A stretch of DNA of 64,000 bases from Trichomonas vaginalis G3 (Eukaryota; Parabasalia; Trichomonadida; Trichomonadidae). The translations under genes were made by a program, and so were the position numbers. The DNA lies in assembly GCF_026262505.1 (NCBI RefSeq), contig NC_067205.1, forward strand, positions 11,284,001 through 11,348,000. Direction: 5' to 3'. Below the pieces are notes generated by a model. That model worked only from the letters and a program-made list of their open reading frames with translations. It was not told the origin of the DNA and made no database searches. Shown here in pieces: positions 1-9,925 of this stretch. How positions within the stretch are numbered: the stretch's first letter is position 1; every line of letters starts with the position of its first letter.

Positions 1-415
1 TTCTTTCCATCTCTTCTGAAGTCTTTTGCATTCCTGACTGTATAAATTCAACGATGGCATAATATTTTCTCTTACGTCGAATGTAACGTTGAAGAAATTC
101 AATGAGTTCACTGTCTGGAACTTTAACGACAGAGGCTTGAACTTTTGACATAAATGTTTTCGCTGTTGAGTCCATAGAGTCTGAAGTTGCTGATATAATG
201 ATTTGGTCATAATATGAGTCATTTCCTAAACGTTCTGTTATGAGTATATGACGAATGAGGTTAAATGTCTTACCTGAACCCATCTTTCCACAATAGAAAT
301 AAACACCATTTGAACAGAACTCATAGTCCTTACTGAAAGGAAGAATGAGAGAAGAGTTAAGTTTGTCTGTAGTTTCATTCATGTCTTCATCTACGTCATG
401 TATTAAATGCTTCAT
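1..415 (-). CDS. Polinton packaging ATPase (A32/FtsK-type), N-terminal part
   Basis: The reverse strand from 415 reads the same N-terminus as the complete ATPase at 32679-33566, including the Walker A loop GKMGSGKT. The window edge cuts it. In the family this enzyme drives DNA into the capsid. Its start codon is 16 bases from the start of the divergent gene at 432, so both must share one very small promoter region. Confidence 0.85.
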   Translation of the reverse strand, partial: MKHLIHDVDEDMNETTDKLNSSLILPFSKDYEFCSNGVYFYCGKMGSGKTFNLIRHILITERLGNDSYYDQIIISATSDSMDSTAKTFMSKVQASVVKVPDSELIEFLQRYIRRKRKYYAIVEFIQSGMQKTSEEMER

Positions 416-431
416 TTTATCTCCATTAAAA

Positions 432-1313
432 ATGCAAGTCAGAAATATTCAGAACATAGCACCGAGTCTAACTGACAAGAGTATAAAGATATACTATGAA
501 CACGTTATGATGAAACCTACCAAAATTCAAGAAAGTCAGTATACTTATGAATATCCAAGACACTGGGTAGAGTATGTAGGAGGTGAGAAAGCTATTGAAA
601 TCAGACAGGTTCGAAGTATTCCAGCAGGAAGGACAATATTATTGAAGAACTTTAATGTTTTGAGATATAATGATGAAACAAAGAAGCAAGATAGTTTCCC
701 TGTTGCTGTGTATGTGAACTTAGATATAGGAGATGACATGAAAGTTTTTAATACAAAGCTTCAAACGGTAGTGAGAGAACAACTGACTGCGGAAGGACAC
801 CCATTACCTTCAGAAGTTACCATAGCATATAATTTTGAAACAAACTCAATAGATTTTAAAGTCATCTCTGCAAAGAAGTCAGGATTTACATTTAATGAAG
901 CAGATGTATATTCGAATGAAAACTTCAAAGCTATTGCATGGTTAGATAATGACTATTGCTTTAAGAAAATCTTTAAATTCAGTGACTCAAAGATGTCAAT
1001 AGATGACCTTCGTGGAATGTTACCATCGACGTTTACAGTAGAAGGTTCAGCAGGATTGCTTACAAGATTGTCAATTGGTGGTATTTGGTCTCGTGAGAAC
1101 ATTGTTATAAAATCCAGTATAAGTGAATTTGCTGAAGAATCTATATTATGTCTTTCAAACTACATGTATTCGCCGCCGAAGCATTATAGTATAACAAACT
1201 TTGTCAGTAAGTTTAACATAAGACTTGTCGAACCTTCTTCAATGAAAGATGTTGTGCTACCCAAAGACGGAAAGGATGGACTCATTATTGAGATGATTTT
1301 AATTGCATATTAA
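432..1313 (+). CDS. Polinton virion-type protein, about 293 aa, function unknown
   Basis: An open frame also exists upstream, but the start at 432 (context TTAAAAATG) is chosen because it leaves the 16-base divergent spacer seen at other Polinton gene pairs, and the homologue at 31787-32662 starts at the same codon. The protein is mostly beta-strand-like with no signal peptide or membrane segment. It sits beside the ATPase as structural genes often do, and may be a capsid or vertex component; that is inference. The TAA stop overlaps the next start (TAAATG), which suggests co-transcription. Confidence 0.8.
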   Translation: MQVRNIQNIAPSLTDKSIKIYYEHVMMKPTKIQESQYTYEYPRHWVEYVGGEKAIEIRQVRSIPAGRTILLKNFNVLRYNDETKKQDSFPVAVYVNLDIGDDMKVFNTKLQTVVREQLTAEGHPLPSEVTIAYNFETNSIDFKVISAKKSGFTFNEADVYSNENFKAIAWLDNDYCFKKIFKFSDSKMSIDDLRGMLPSTFTVEGSAGLLTRLSIGGIWSRENIVIKSSISEFAEESILCLSNYMYSPPKHYSITNFVSKFNIRLVEPSSMKDVVLPKDGKDGLIIEMILIAY

Positions 1314-1538
1314 ATGAGCTTGTTCTTGAAGGTCATTCATGATGAAATAACTGTTGTAGAAGATGTTAGCAATTGTTCAGACATTTTGAAGCGTATAGAT
1401 GAGATAAGAAAGAAGTTAGATAGACCGCAAAGCTGTGAGGGCGAAGCCCGTGAGAACGCTTATGTTTCATTGACTTTCTCCAGTAACGAGAACTTTTATG
1501 AGATAATATTGAAGAGAGATGATTTTAATATGGTGTAA
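1314..1538 (+). CDS. small Polinton protein, 74 aa, unknown
   Basis: It starts on the base after the previous stop and ends just before the start of the next gene. The charged middle section, around residues 38-48, is encoded by a GC-rich double hairpin at 1425-1454 that looks like an inserted palindromic element (see findings). The homologue in the other Polinton lies at 31562-31782 and is broken. No family recognised. Confidence 0.6.
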   Translation: MSLFLKVIHDEITVVEDVSNCSDILKRIDEIRKKLDRPQSCEGEARENAYVSLTFSSNENFYEIILKRDDFNMV

Positions 1539-1539
1539 A

Positions 1540-2065
1540 TGGTAGCTTGGGCAGCTTTAGGCGCAATGGGAACAAAAGCATTAGCATTTGGAGCAAAAGC
1601 ACTTGGAGCTTATGACGCAGTAAATAAAATGAGTGGAGGAAGGTTTCGAAGACATTAGATGCAAATAAAGGGAAGATTGGAGGCTGGGTTGCAAAGAAGT
1701 TAAGATTAAATAAAATAGGGCTCATAAATAAAGCATCCAATTTGGTTGCGACTGAGTCAGAAAATGCTTTAGGAAAGGACGATGAGTTTGCAAAACACGC
1801 AAAAGACTTTAATGACCAGATGAAAGGTGAAACAATGCATTTAAATAGAGTCGATGGAACTAAAGAAAATGTTTCTTCTCCACCAGTAGTTCTTCCGTAT
1901 GGACCTTATGGAATGTAGGAAACCCCTTTATGAACGACCATTTGACCCATTGACTGGTGGAAGTAACTGGTATCATTACGGCCGAAGAAGAAAGACAGTC
2001 AAGTTGGAGACAGACGTGAAGAAAGCAACTAAAAAGAAACAAAGGAAGAGAGTTATAAAGCAATG
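1540..2065 (+). pseudogene. broken Polinton Gly/Ala-rich basic virion-type protein
   Basis: This is the counterpart of the whole 175-aa protein at 31034-31561. The N-terminal third is rich in Ala and Gly and could be amphipathic or membrane-active; the C-terminus is Lys/Arg-rich. By position and composition it could be a minor internal capsid protein, but I do not recognise a family. This copy has about two breaks. Confidence 0.7.
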
Positions 2066-2220
2066 AATTCAACAGGGTGAAAAAACAGGTGAAAAAAGAG
2101 GTGAGATCTCACCACTTCACCTAAATTTATTTTTGTGCTATGTTTTCATACGTGTGAGGGTGGTGATATCATTTATTTTTTATTTTATTTTTTATTTTAT
2201 TTTTATTTTATTTGGATGTA

Positions 2221-2505
2221 ATGACAGAACAAAAGCAACTCATTCGAATTCCACAGTATAACAAACATACATTTAAACATTTATTCTTCCTTCCTGAGCA
2301 TAACATGTTCTTTCAAATACATCCGAGACCAGTTGACTTTTCATTGACTGTGTATAAAGATAGAAATAGTTATATCATTAAACCATACGATGACGAAGGT
2401 AAGTTATGTAAATTGTACGTTAAGAAGTTAGAGAAAGTTTATGGCTTCAATTATGACTACAATAGGGTTAACACTGATGATGAAGATATTGAGGAAAATT
2501 TATGA
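2221..2505 (+). CDS. Polinton end-gene protein, 94 aa, unknown
   Basis: This gene lies in the terminal repeat of the element, so intact Polintons of this family carry it twice, once at each end (compare 30590-30875 and 50495-50779). The start at 2221 is preceded by a T-rich tract and by ATG-TAA, a start codon followed at once by a stop, which also precedes other Polinton genes here. The protein is basic with an acidic C-terminus (DDEDIEE). No family recognised. Confidence 0.75.
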   Translation: MTEQKQLIRIPQYNKHTFKHLFFLPEHNMFFQIHPRPVDFSLTVYKDRNSYIIKPYDDEGKLCKLYVKKLEKVYGFNYDYNRVNTDDEDIEENL

Positions 2506-2621
2506 GAACGTTAGTGAAGTTGTTAGTGAGAACGATAGTGAGGTGAAATTGTTGGCGGCTTTGTAAATATTTAAGGTTAAGTTAGTTTTTGCGTTCATGT
2601 TGTAAAATATACGTTAACGGT

Positions 2622-2698
2622 TTTGTAAAGTGTCAAATTCACAAGTATTGGGTAAGGTGGAACGCAGTGCCACCATACCCAACACTTGTATACTAACT
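2622..2698. repeat. terminus of Polinton P1
   Basis: The last roughly 77 bases are nearly identical to the ends of the Polinton at 30427-50942, including a GTAAAGTGTCAAATTCACAA block. The final CT at 2697-2698 meets the Mutator-like transposase sequence. Confidence 0.85.
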
Positions 2699-3404
2699 GG
2701 CGTGCATGTCCTTCGCGCCATATTAAGAAAAGCGGATAAGTTTAAATCACGAGACAATTTTGAAGAATTTTATAATCTAATGAAATTATTAGTATTCGAT
2801 ACTAAAGAAGAATCTCCCGAGGAAGAACAGAACCAAGAAGAAGAAAATCCTAGAGAGGAACCAGCCCAATCTCACTTACTTCAAGCAGAAGAAATTGAAG
2901 AAGAGGAACAATATGAAGAAGAATTCATCGAAAATGAATTTCAACCTTCTCAAATCTTTTTACCACGAGAATCTTCTGATGATTCAAACGATTCTGAATT
3001 TATTCCAGAAGAAGAAACGTTTGAAACAAGTGAAGAAGTTCCAGAGCACCTCACTCAAGAAGAAGCTGCAGACCTAGATGCAGTTTATGATCGAATTCTT
3101 GAAATTCTTTCCACTGAACCGAAAGCCCAAAAGTACTTCGATAGGCAATGGAGGCATCATTTAGATCGTTGGAATAAGCGCTATCGCAACGGAGGTGACG
3201 CGACTAATAACGTCAGTGAGTCACATTTCAAAGTTCTCAAGCATTCTTATTTCCCAGAGAGAACAAATATTGGAAAACAAAAAAGTCGAATGTTTGAAAA
3301 TGCTTGAAGCAATATATTCAAGTTTGCAACAAGGATCAATAGATTCAAATCTTGTTTATTGTACTTTAAAGGTACTTTTAAAAAAGAAACAATTAATGTA
3401 AAAG
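2699..3404 (+). pseudogene. Mutator-like (MULE) transposase, C-terminal fragment
   Basis: The reading frame entering from the Polinton junction begins GVHVLRAILRK and ends with the block around NNVSESHFKVLKH and SYFPER. Both match the transposase at 17792-18682 (GVHVLRAILRK; NNIAEAHFRTLKH). The NNVSE glutamate is the third catalytic residue of the MULE DDE triad. The two are separated here by a roughly 100-aa Glu-rich insert not present in the other copy. Near 3270 the frame departs from the family and continues in a neighbouring frame to a stop at about 3402. The N-terminal half, with the first two Asp residues, would lie beyond the Polinton, left of the window. No terminal repeat was found on the right side. 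Confidence 0.85.
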
Positions 3405-4428
3405 ATTCAAATAATTTTTTATTATTATTTTATTAATTTTTTAAAATAAGGTTAATAAAAAAGTGACACTGGATAGTTTGTCCCACACTCAATAAAATAA
3501 CCTCTAAAAAAGAAGGAATTTGCTATGTTACTAATATGTATTCATTCCATTTATAATTTTATGATGATCATAAACTGTTTATTAAATTTATTTTTGCATA
3601 AGTGGATTATTCATTATAATATAAAGCTTTTAGATATTTTCATGTCAGAGAAAAAAAAATATTTTTTTGTTGGGCAAAAAAAATCCTCGTTAATTTAATA
3701 ATGCATAATTTGGTTCTTCATTGAATATGTGAATAACAAGCAAAAATAATTGGAGAATCCAAATCTTCCTTTCGATTTTAAGGTTAATTTTGATTCCGAA
3801 TCATTTTCGTGTACGTTTCTTATTGAAGTCAATCATTTCCAAACAGAATAATAAAAAACCTCTACACCTCCTCAATTTATTACGTTCCTTAAAAGATCGT
3901 TTCTAGAGAAAATAACCTGTGGCATTATATTCTTCTAGTTCTTTAGAGTATATCATCAAACTTTTATTTATACCTAAAATTGAATCTAAAATCTTTTGAT
4001 ATTGAAAGATCATTCAATTTAGAAAAAGTTGAAAACATTACAAATAATTAATATTCCTGCATTGTATTTCTGATAAGCTAGGAAAATATTTTTGTTTGTT
4101 TTAATTTCAAAGCAATATTTAAAAATAAACAATCAGTTTTTACTCGAGATTTGTGATGTAATAAGCGTATTTATGGGGTTGATATTTTTTTTATACAATG
4201 ATATTGAATATAAAATTTAATGATATTGAATACACGTAAATTTGTGAATAGTGAATCTCACAATTTGTCAATCCAATCCTTTTTAATCTTTATTTCTCAT
4301 ATAACTCGATTCGAGAATTGGTGTTACCCAAATGAAATATTTTTCTATGTACAAACATTTTCAAAATTTTGAAACTAATTGAAATTGAATTCTTTTTTAA
4401 TTGAAAAACATAACATAAAAAATATCCC
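3405..4428. other. AT-rich spacer, no gene seen
   Basis: No ORF here has protein-like composition. A copy of the ten-base motif AAAAGTGACA is at 3459-3468; this motif recurs near several mobile-element ends in the window. Confidence 0.6.
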
Positions 4429-4905
4429 ATGCAATTGGAGTATATTGAAGATCTTCTTAAGACCAGAAAGATTAGAAAGAACGTATGCAGAACAAAGCAG
4501 ACCATACGTGACCGCAAATCCATCGATGACCGCTTAACTTTGAACGGTATCAAAGTTGATTATGTAGATGCGTACCTTTGCAAGCTTGCAGGTTGCCACG
4601 TAACAATCGATCCGCTTCTTGAGTTTGCATACGATATGAGCTATCAGTTCCGCTTAAAGCTTGATAGGCTGGCCAAAAGAAATCGAACAGCACTCTTATG
4701 CTGGTACGCAGAAAATTGGGGAAATATTTTCCCGTATCTTAGCAAAATCAAATTCCACGAAACAAAAATCATAAAGGAGGAAAAGAAGATAATGAGCGAA
4801 AGTAGTGATGAATCTGGACCAGAAGTTAACTCTATTCCTGCGTACTGCTGTGATGCCATCAATATTGATCCATCAGATCTTGCACAGCTCGTGAATTATC
4901 ATTGA
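4429..4905 (+). CDS. unrecognised 158-aa protein
   Basis: The start at 4429 opens a frame whose codon use is visibly less AT-rich than the surrounding DNA (many C or G third positions), a good sign of a real gene. The N-terminal 35 residues are strongly basic, the middle is helical with Trp and Tyr (LCWYAENWGN around residue 90), and the tail is acidic and Ser-rich (SESSDESGPE). There is no signal peptide or membrane helix. It may be a nuclear or nucleic-acid-binding trichomonad-specific protein, but I recognise no family. There are long AT-rich gaps on both sides, so it is probably a single-gene unit. Confidence 0.75.
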   Translation: MQLEYIEDLLKTRKIRKNVCRTKQTIRDRKSIDDRLTLNGIKVDYVDAYLCKLAGCHVTIDPLLEFAYDMSYQFRLKLDRLAKRNRTALLCWYAENWGNIFPYLSKIKFHETKIIKEEKKIMSESSDESGPEVNSIPAYCCDAINIDPSDLAQLVNYH

Positions 4906-6954
4906 ATTCATCGAATATTTTGTTTAATTCATAAATGTCAGCATAAATTTTTTGTTTGATATAGTTCCTGATATAGAATAAATAAAGGCACTAGTTAAAT
5001 TCTTAAAAAAAAATGTTAATAATTTGCCTGCTTTGAAATCGGTGGGATCAAGTAATATATTTCGAATTAATGCCAGATTAAATAATCATCGTTCTGAATT
5101 ACAAAGCTATAAATAAATGTAAAATTTAAAATTATCTTGAAATTTTTTTCTTGGCTTAAAATGTTAATGTACATTATTGAATCGCTGAAATTATTCAAAA
5201 ATATCGATTTGGTGAATAATAAAATAATATTGATTAAATTGGAAATTTAATGTTTCTGTATATTCTAAATATATCTGAAATGATTTGATGTATTGCATAT
5301 TATATTAAAATAGATTTTAAATAAAAGAATTTCAATAAAATTTGATTTTTTGAATTTAACAATAGCAATATGCAACTGTTAAATGACTACCTTTGATGAT
5401 TAGATATATGTTAATTAAAATATTGCTGTAAACCTCTTTGTTTTTGTGTTTCAGATTTGTTGTTTTGAAATTCAATGTTTTTGTGGCAATATAACGGTTA
5501 CTTCTGCGGTTATTCTAAAAAATGATCTTTAATATGCATTATATAAAATTTGTATTATCCCACTAATTGAGAGTTGATTCAAATTTTAATATTCAAATCT
5601 CTCAAATATTCAATTTTTGAAATATATTATTGAAATAATAAAAATTCAAATACTTAACGGCGCAATGGATTATTTTTCTGAAAAACATTGTAAATATATT
5701 ATATTCATTGCATAATTTAAGGGAAACTTGTTAGAATTGAAAAATTCCTTGTTTTGAAAATTTGGATAAATATTTTATTTTTATTGTTGTTTTATAATCA
5801 TGATTTGTATCTTATGATTTAATCCTGATATACTATTTGCGTAATTTACGATCAATCACAGAATTAATTTTTTTCATTTTTAAAATGCCATTATTGTCTT
5901 GAAATGAAAATATGATTCAATTTAAAAAGATTAAATTAAGAAGAGTACTTATTTTTAAGTCCAAAGACTAAATATCTTAGATAAATTTCATAAAATGGTT
6001 TTCTCACTATCGATTAAAGAGTTCAATAATATATTAATCATTTCCATGAAGTTTCATATTACAGTTTACGGTCATTCTTGTTAATTAATGGATATATTTG
6101 TAATATTATCATACCTTTTGCGCTTTATTTCATATTTTTGTTTTTGGACTCTAATTTTTTGTTCTATTTTGCATCCCTTGCATGTCAATATCGCTCAAAA
6201 CATATTCAAATTTAAGAATATTCTAAAAAAGATATATGGAAATAATGTACCAGGTTTCATTAATCTTTAATTCAGCTTGAAATCATATTATTCACGTGTA
6301 AATCTTTCAATTACCTCAAATTTCCATAACAAGATAATGTTTTCTTTCTCAATGAAATCTATCAATTTCTATATCATCCGATAAAGTTCTAAACTCGTTT
6401 TCATGTCCTTCTCTTTGGTTCCCCTCAATCGTCTCAATTTTTGCTGTATCAGACGCGAAAGATATGATTTCAAGTTTATTCTGAAGACAAAATCTCAATG
6501 GGAAATGGAGACCTTTAGTATTCATCGATTTTTCAGGACTGTAACTCATGTTTCATCATTATTTTTCAGTGTTAAATCTATTTTTTTAAATATATCTATA
6601 CCTTAACATATTAATTCATGATTTTCTTTTTGTTGATTATTTGTTTCAGAAACTTAAAGGCACTAATCATCAACAAACTTGCCAAAGAAAAAGTTCATTG
6701 ATGGAAGACGCACACAGAAGATAATGTTTAGAATAAAACGAGCAATAATTTGATGATTCGTATATTTTTTTGTTTTCGAAGTTTTTACATTTAATAAATG
6801 TGGTAATCTTGCTTTAACATGTTACATTGGATGAAATTAATCTGAATATATAATGTAATTTTATAAATTGTAAAGAAAAATAATATTAATTTTTATAACA
6901 AACAAAAAAGAAAAGAAAATATATAGTATATGTCATATTTCGAAGAATAAAATG
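4906..6954. other. AT-rich spacer, no gene seen
   Basis: Short ORFs at 6088-6270 and 6403-6606 have the hydrophobic, Phe/Ile/Lys-rich composition of translated AT-rich DNA and are not believed. No RNA gene or repeat was recognised. Confidence 0.6.
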
Positions 6955-9405
6955 TTATTCGTTCAATCTTGCCTTCAATTTAGCGAAATCTGCCGAAAGA
7001 TTCTTATAATTCATTTCAAGGAACAAAATTGCATTCTGGTCAGTGGAGAACAGATCTAAAACGTATAAAAGCAGTGTAAACTGTTGATTTTCAAAAAGTT
7101 TCCGAATTTTTTCGATTAATTCGTTAAATTGTGCATTGTCATATCTAATCCTATCTATTTTAAGTACTCTTATGGCTTTGTAAGGATCCATTTTCGATAA
7201 AATGTCAAATGGATTGAGATTATAAATAATTGCGAATCTGTAACCGATTAGAACAGCGCCGTAGTCAATAATAGTTTGTACAAGCGATGTTGGGTCCTGT
7301 AGTTTCGCTTCCTGGGCAAATTTAGAAAAATAATTTGGTTGAACGTTCAACAAAATTCGAACGGCATCGCGGTTCGGAATCCTGTTCATGATTTGGCTCC
7401 AGTTCAATTTGGGATTTTCCAATAAAACTTGACGATGTTTGTTTTTTATTACTCGGATCGACTCCGAAATTACGGTTGCAAATTCATCAGGTTGAAGTAC
7501 TTTCATGTATAATTCCAAAAATGGCTCCAAATTTTCTTTGGTGTGTTTGAAAATTAATTCTAAGCTATTTGCAAAAATTGAAGCGAAATTCGGGTCATCT
7601 TTAAGGATTAAATAAATGTTCCGAAATGCCGCTTCATTTTTGTTGAACTCCGGTAAAAATTCTGAAATATAATTTTCATTAAAGAAAGTAATTGATCCTA
7701 AGGCCTGATTCGATGATAATGAGTATATCTTTGAACTGTCACAATAGAATACACTATTGGATTTCAGAATAGTTGCCGATTTGTAATAAATTATTGAAGA
7801 ATTCGATTTTTGGAGGACTGTAACTTGTGGATAGTCATTATTCCATATTGATCTAACTTTTCTTGCAATTATATCGTTGCTTGGCTGCTGTACGACATTC
7901 AAATCTTTGTATAATAATAAAACTTCTTCATTTTCTGTAATTGCAGAGCCAATAATCGGTATCTTGGACTTTTCTTCAGTAGTTCGTATCGAAATGAACC
8001 TGTTTCCAAACGGAATCGGTGTTTTTTCCTTAGTAATTTTGATAATTGTGTATTTTGTGTCACAAGAAGCCAGAATTGTATGTTTATATGATGACAAATG
8101 CGAAGGATGGTGATTGATCTCGAACGTGGCGAGTCTTTGGAAGTTTTTGCTAAAAACTTGAACTCTGTACCATGTTTGCTTCAATTCTTCAACTCTCAAT
8201 CCGAAAACGAATAAAAATTCCTTCATGAAACACATATTATCTATTTTTGAAGGAATAAAATCTGAAAATTTGTTGTTATTGATCATTACGAAGCCCTTCG
8301 CGTTTGCTACAGCGTAGTTATTCTTATATGATGTGGCATACTGTATAGGAAATATCTTAGAAGGAAGGGATTTCTCAGAATCGTCGATTTTTGCAACAAA
8401 TTTGTTCGTTCTATGCTCAACAAGTGAATTTGGAGTGAACATAATGTTATGGTTGTTACGTCCGATATAGAATACCTTGGTTTCTTTAAGATTAGAAACG
8501 AAAAGCTGTTGAGATTGAGAATTAAATTCCAAATTTACAGAATCAGAAAGGTCTGGGATAAGAAAGGTGACTCTTTCAAAAAGGTCTATAATACAAATAA
8601 CAACTCTACCGTTGGAAAATATGGAATAAAGGTATTTTCCGTCAATTGACCAATATAATTTTAAAATTTCATCGTCTCCTGGCGGTGTTATCGTATAAAA
8701 TGTTTCGCTTGAAATTCCGACTATTAGAATCTGTACAGAGTTGTCCGTTTTCGCAAAAGCAAGAACTGCAGTTCTAGGGCAATAACTAATCAACTTTGCA
8801 TTGTCAACTTGCTCGAAATTAAACAAGAACTGTGTATGATGCTCGATTGTATTTTCGTCAATAAATGCGACTAAAGGTACTCCACCGTAAATTCCAAAGA
8901 AATAACGAGGACTAATAAAGTTTACTGACTTGAATTGTGCTGTATCTTTCTTAAAACTAATTGTCGACTTATGTTTGCCATCTTTGGAAAAGAAAAATAT
9001 ATTGGAATTTGAATCACAAACAGCAATGTAATTGAAAGCTGTAAAAACGGCGTTCATTGGCATATTTACATTGAATGTTGATGTAATTGTAATCGATTGG
9101 TTCTCATGATTTATAGATCCAACGCGAATTCTTCCAGAACAAGTTCCCCATGCAATAGAACTTCGATCAAACCACTGCATCCAGTATATTGGTCCGTGTT
9201 TTTGTGTTTCTTCATCAGTTTGTTGATATTTTGCTATGATTGGACAACCATAAATCGAAGATTGTCCGAGATAAATTGTGGATTGTGAAACAAATGCCAT
9301 TAATCCACTATTTGGGCATGCTTTGATTAGAAAAATGTCTGATAGTTTCGGGCATTTTTCTTGACAGAAAGGAATACTAAAAGACATATGAAATTTTGCT
9401 TTCAT
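6955..9405 (-). CDS. 816-aa beta-propeller plus helical-solenoid protein, possibly RIC1-like
   Basis: The single long frame starts at 9405. Roughly residues 1-560 read as repeated beta-strand blades (for example MQWFDRSSIAWGTCSGRIRV and IDGKYLYSIFSNGRVVICII), typical of WD40-like propellers. From about residue 600 the protein is alpha-helical and repetitive with no membrane segment. A propeller followed by a solenoid is the layout of coat and tethering proteins. The helical block is loosely reminiscent of the RIC1 domain of the Rab6 exchange-factor complex at the Golgi, although it is shorter than animal RIC1. The CDS is secure; the RIC1 assignment is a guess from architecture. An APC or HOPS-type subunit is an alternative. 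Confidence 0.85.
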   Translation of the reverse strand: MKAKFHMSFSIPFCQEKCPKLSDIFLIKACPNSGLMAFVSQSTIYLGQSSIYGCPIIAKYQQTDEETQKHGPIYWMQWFDRSSIAWGTCSGRIRVGSINHENQSITITSTFNVNMPMNAVFTAFNYIAVCDSNSNIFFFSKDGKHKSTISFKKDTAQFKSVNFISPRYFFGIYGGVPLVAFIDENTIEHHTQFLFNFEQVDNAKLISYCPRTAVLAFAKTDNSVQILIVGISSETFYTITPPGDDEILKLYWSIDGKYLYSIFSNGRVVICIIDLFERVTFLIPDLSDSVNLEFNSQSQQLFVSNLKETKVFYIGRNNHNIMFTPNSLVEHRTNKFVAKIDDSEKSLPSKIFPIQYATSYKNNYAVANAKGFVMINNNKFSDFIPSKIDNMCFMKEFLFVFGLRVEELKQTWYRVQVFSKNFQRLATFEINHHPSHLSSYKHTILASCDTKYTIIKITKEKTPIPFGNRFISIRTTEEKSKIPIIGSAITENEEVLLLYKDLNVVQQPSNDIIARKVRSIWNNDYPQVTVLQKSNSSIIYYKSATILKSNSVFYCDSSKIYSLSSNQALGSITFFNENYISEFLPEFNKNEAAFRNIYLILKDDPNFASIFANSLELIFKHTKENLEPFLELYMKVLQPDEFATVISESIRVIKNKHRQVLLENPKLNWSQIMNRIPNRDAVRILLNVQPNYFSKFAQEAKLQDPTSLVQTIIDYGAVLIGYRFAIIYNLNPFDILSKMDPYKAIRVLKIDRIRYDNAQFNELIEKIRKLFENQQFTLLLYVLDLFSTDQNAILFLEMNYKNLSADFAKLKARLNE

Positions 9406-9887
9406 TCCTGCTTAATTACATTATACTATGAACGTTAAAAATATAAACATGATTTAGTTGATGAGCAATCAAACGATCCGTTATTTATAATTATGTAATA
9501 ATACGAATATTCTCATTTCGTTGATAGTATAACAATTGTAGTGACAGAACCGACAATATTGATCAAGATTGCAAAACAGCAAGATCAATTTCATAATATA
9601 TTTCTAACCTAGCTAAATAAACCATAAGAATGCATAAATATAAAGAAGCATAGTAAGACTTATTGATGTATGTAATAATGATCATTTAATTCATACCCAA
9701 ATTGATTCAAAGAGTAAATATTGGGATTTTGTATGAAATTTTAGATTTCTTTGTCTATAAGATTTCCTTAGTAACTTTGAAATAGATGTGATACCAAATT
9801 CTCTTTAAGCACATATTAGCAATGATTGTTGCAATCTTCTTTTTGATGTAATTATAACCCAAGTTATTGAGAATAAACAAAGCATGA

Positions 9888-9925
9888 ATATCATATGGAA
9901 ATATCATATGGAAATATCATAAGCG
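9888..9925. repeat. short tandem repeat
   Basis: About two and a half copies of a 14-base unit containing ATATCATATGGAA. Confidence 0.7.

Larger units (their letters stand above)
1..2698. mobile_element. Polinton (Maverick) P1, terminal arm, continues left of the window
   Basis: This arm matches the reverse complement of the left end of the Polinton at 30427-50942, gene for gene: packaging ATPase, virion-like protein, small ORF, Gly/Ala-rich basic protein and the end gene. The terminus at 2679-2698 ends in the same sequence as the other Polinton ends (inner strand AGTTAGTATACAAG). The flank 2699 onward is a Mutator-like transposase gene, so the element is inserted in another transposon. The other end and its target duplication lie outside the window. 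About two breaks are visible, all in one gene; the other visible genes look whole, which suggests a fairly young copy. Confidence 0.92.

Noticed and set aside
6088-6606. Small ORFs between 6.0 and 6.6 kb
   Set aside because: Composition of translated AT-rich spacer.
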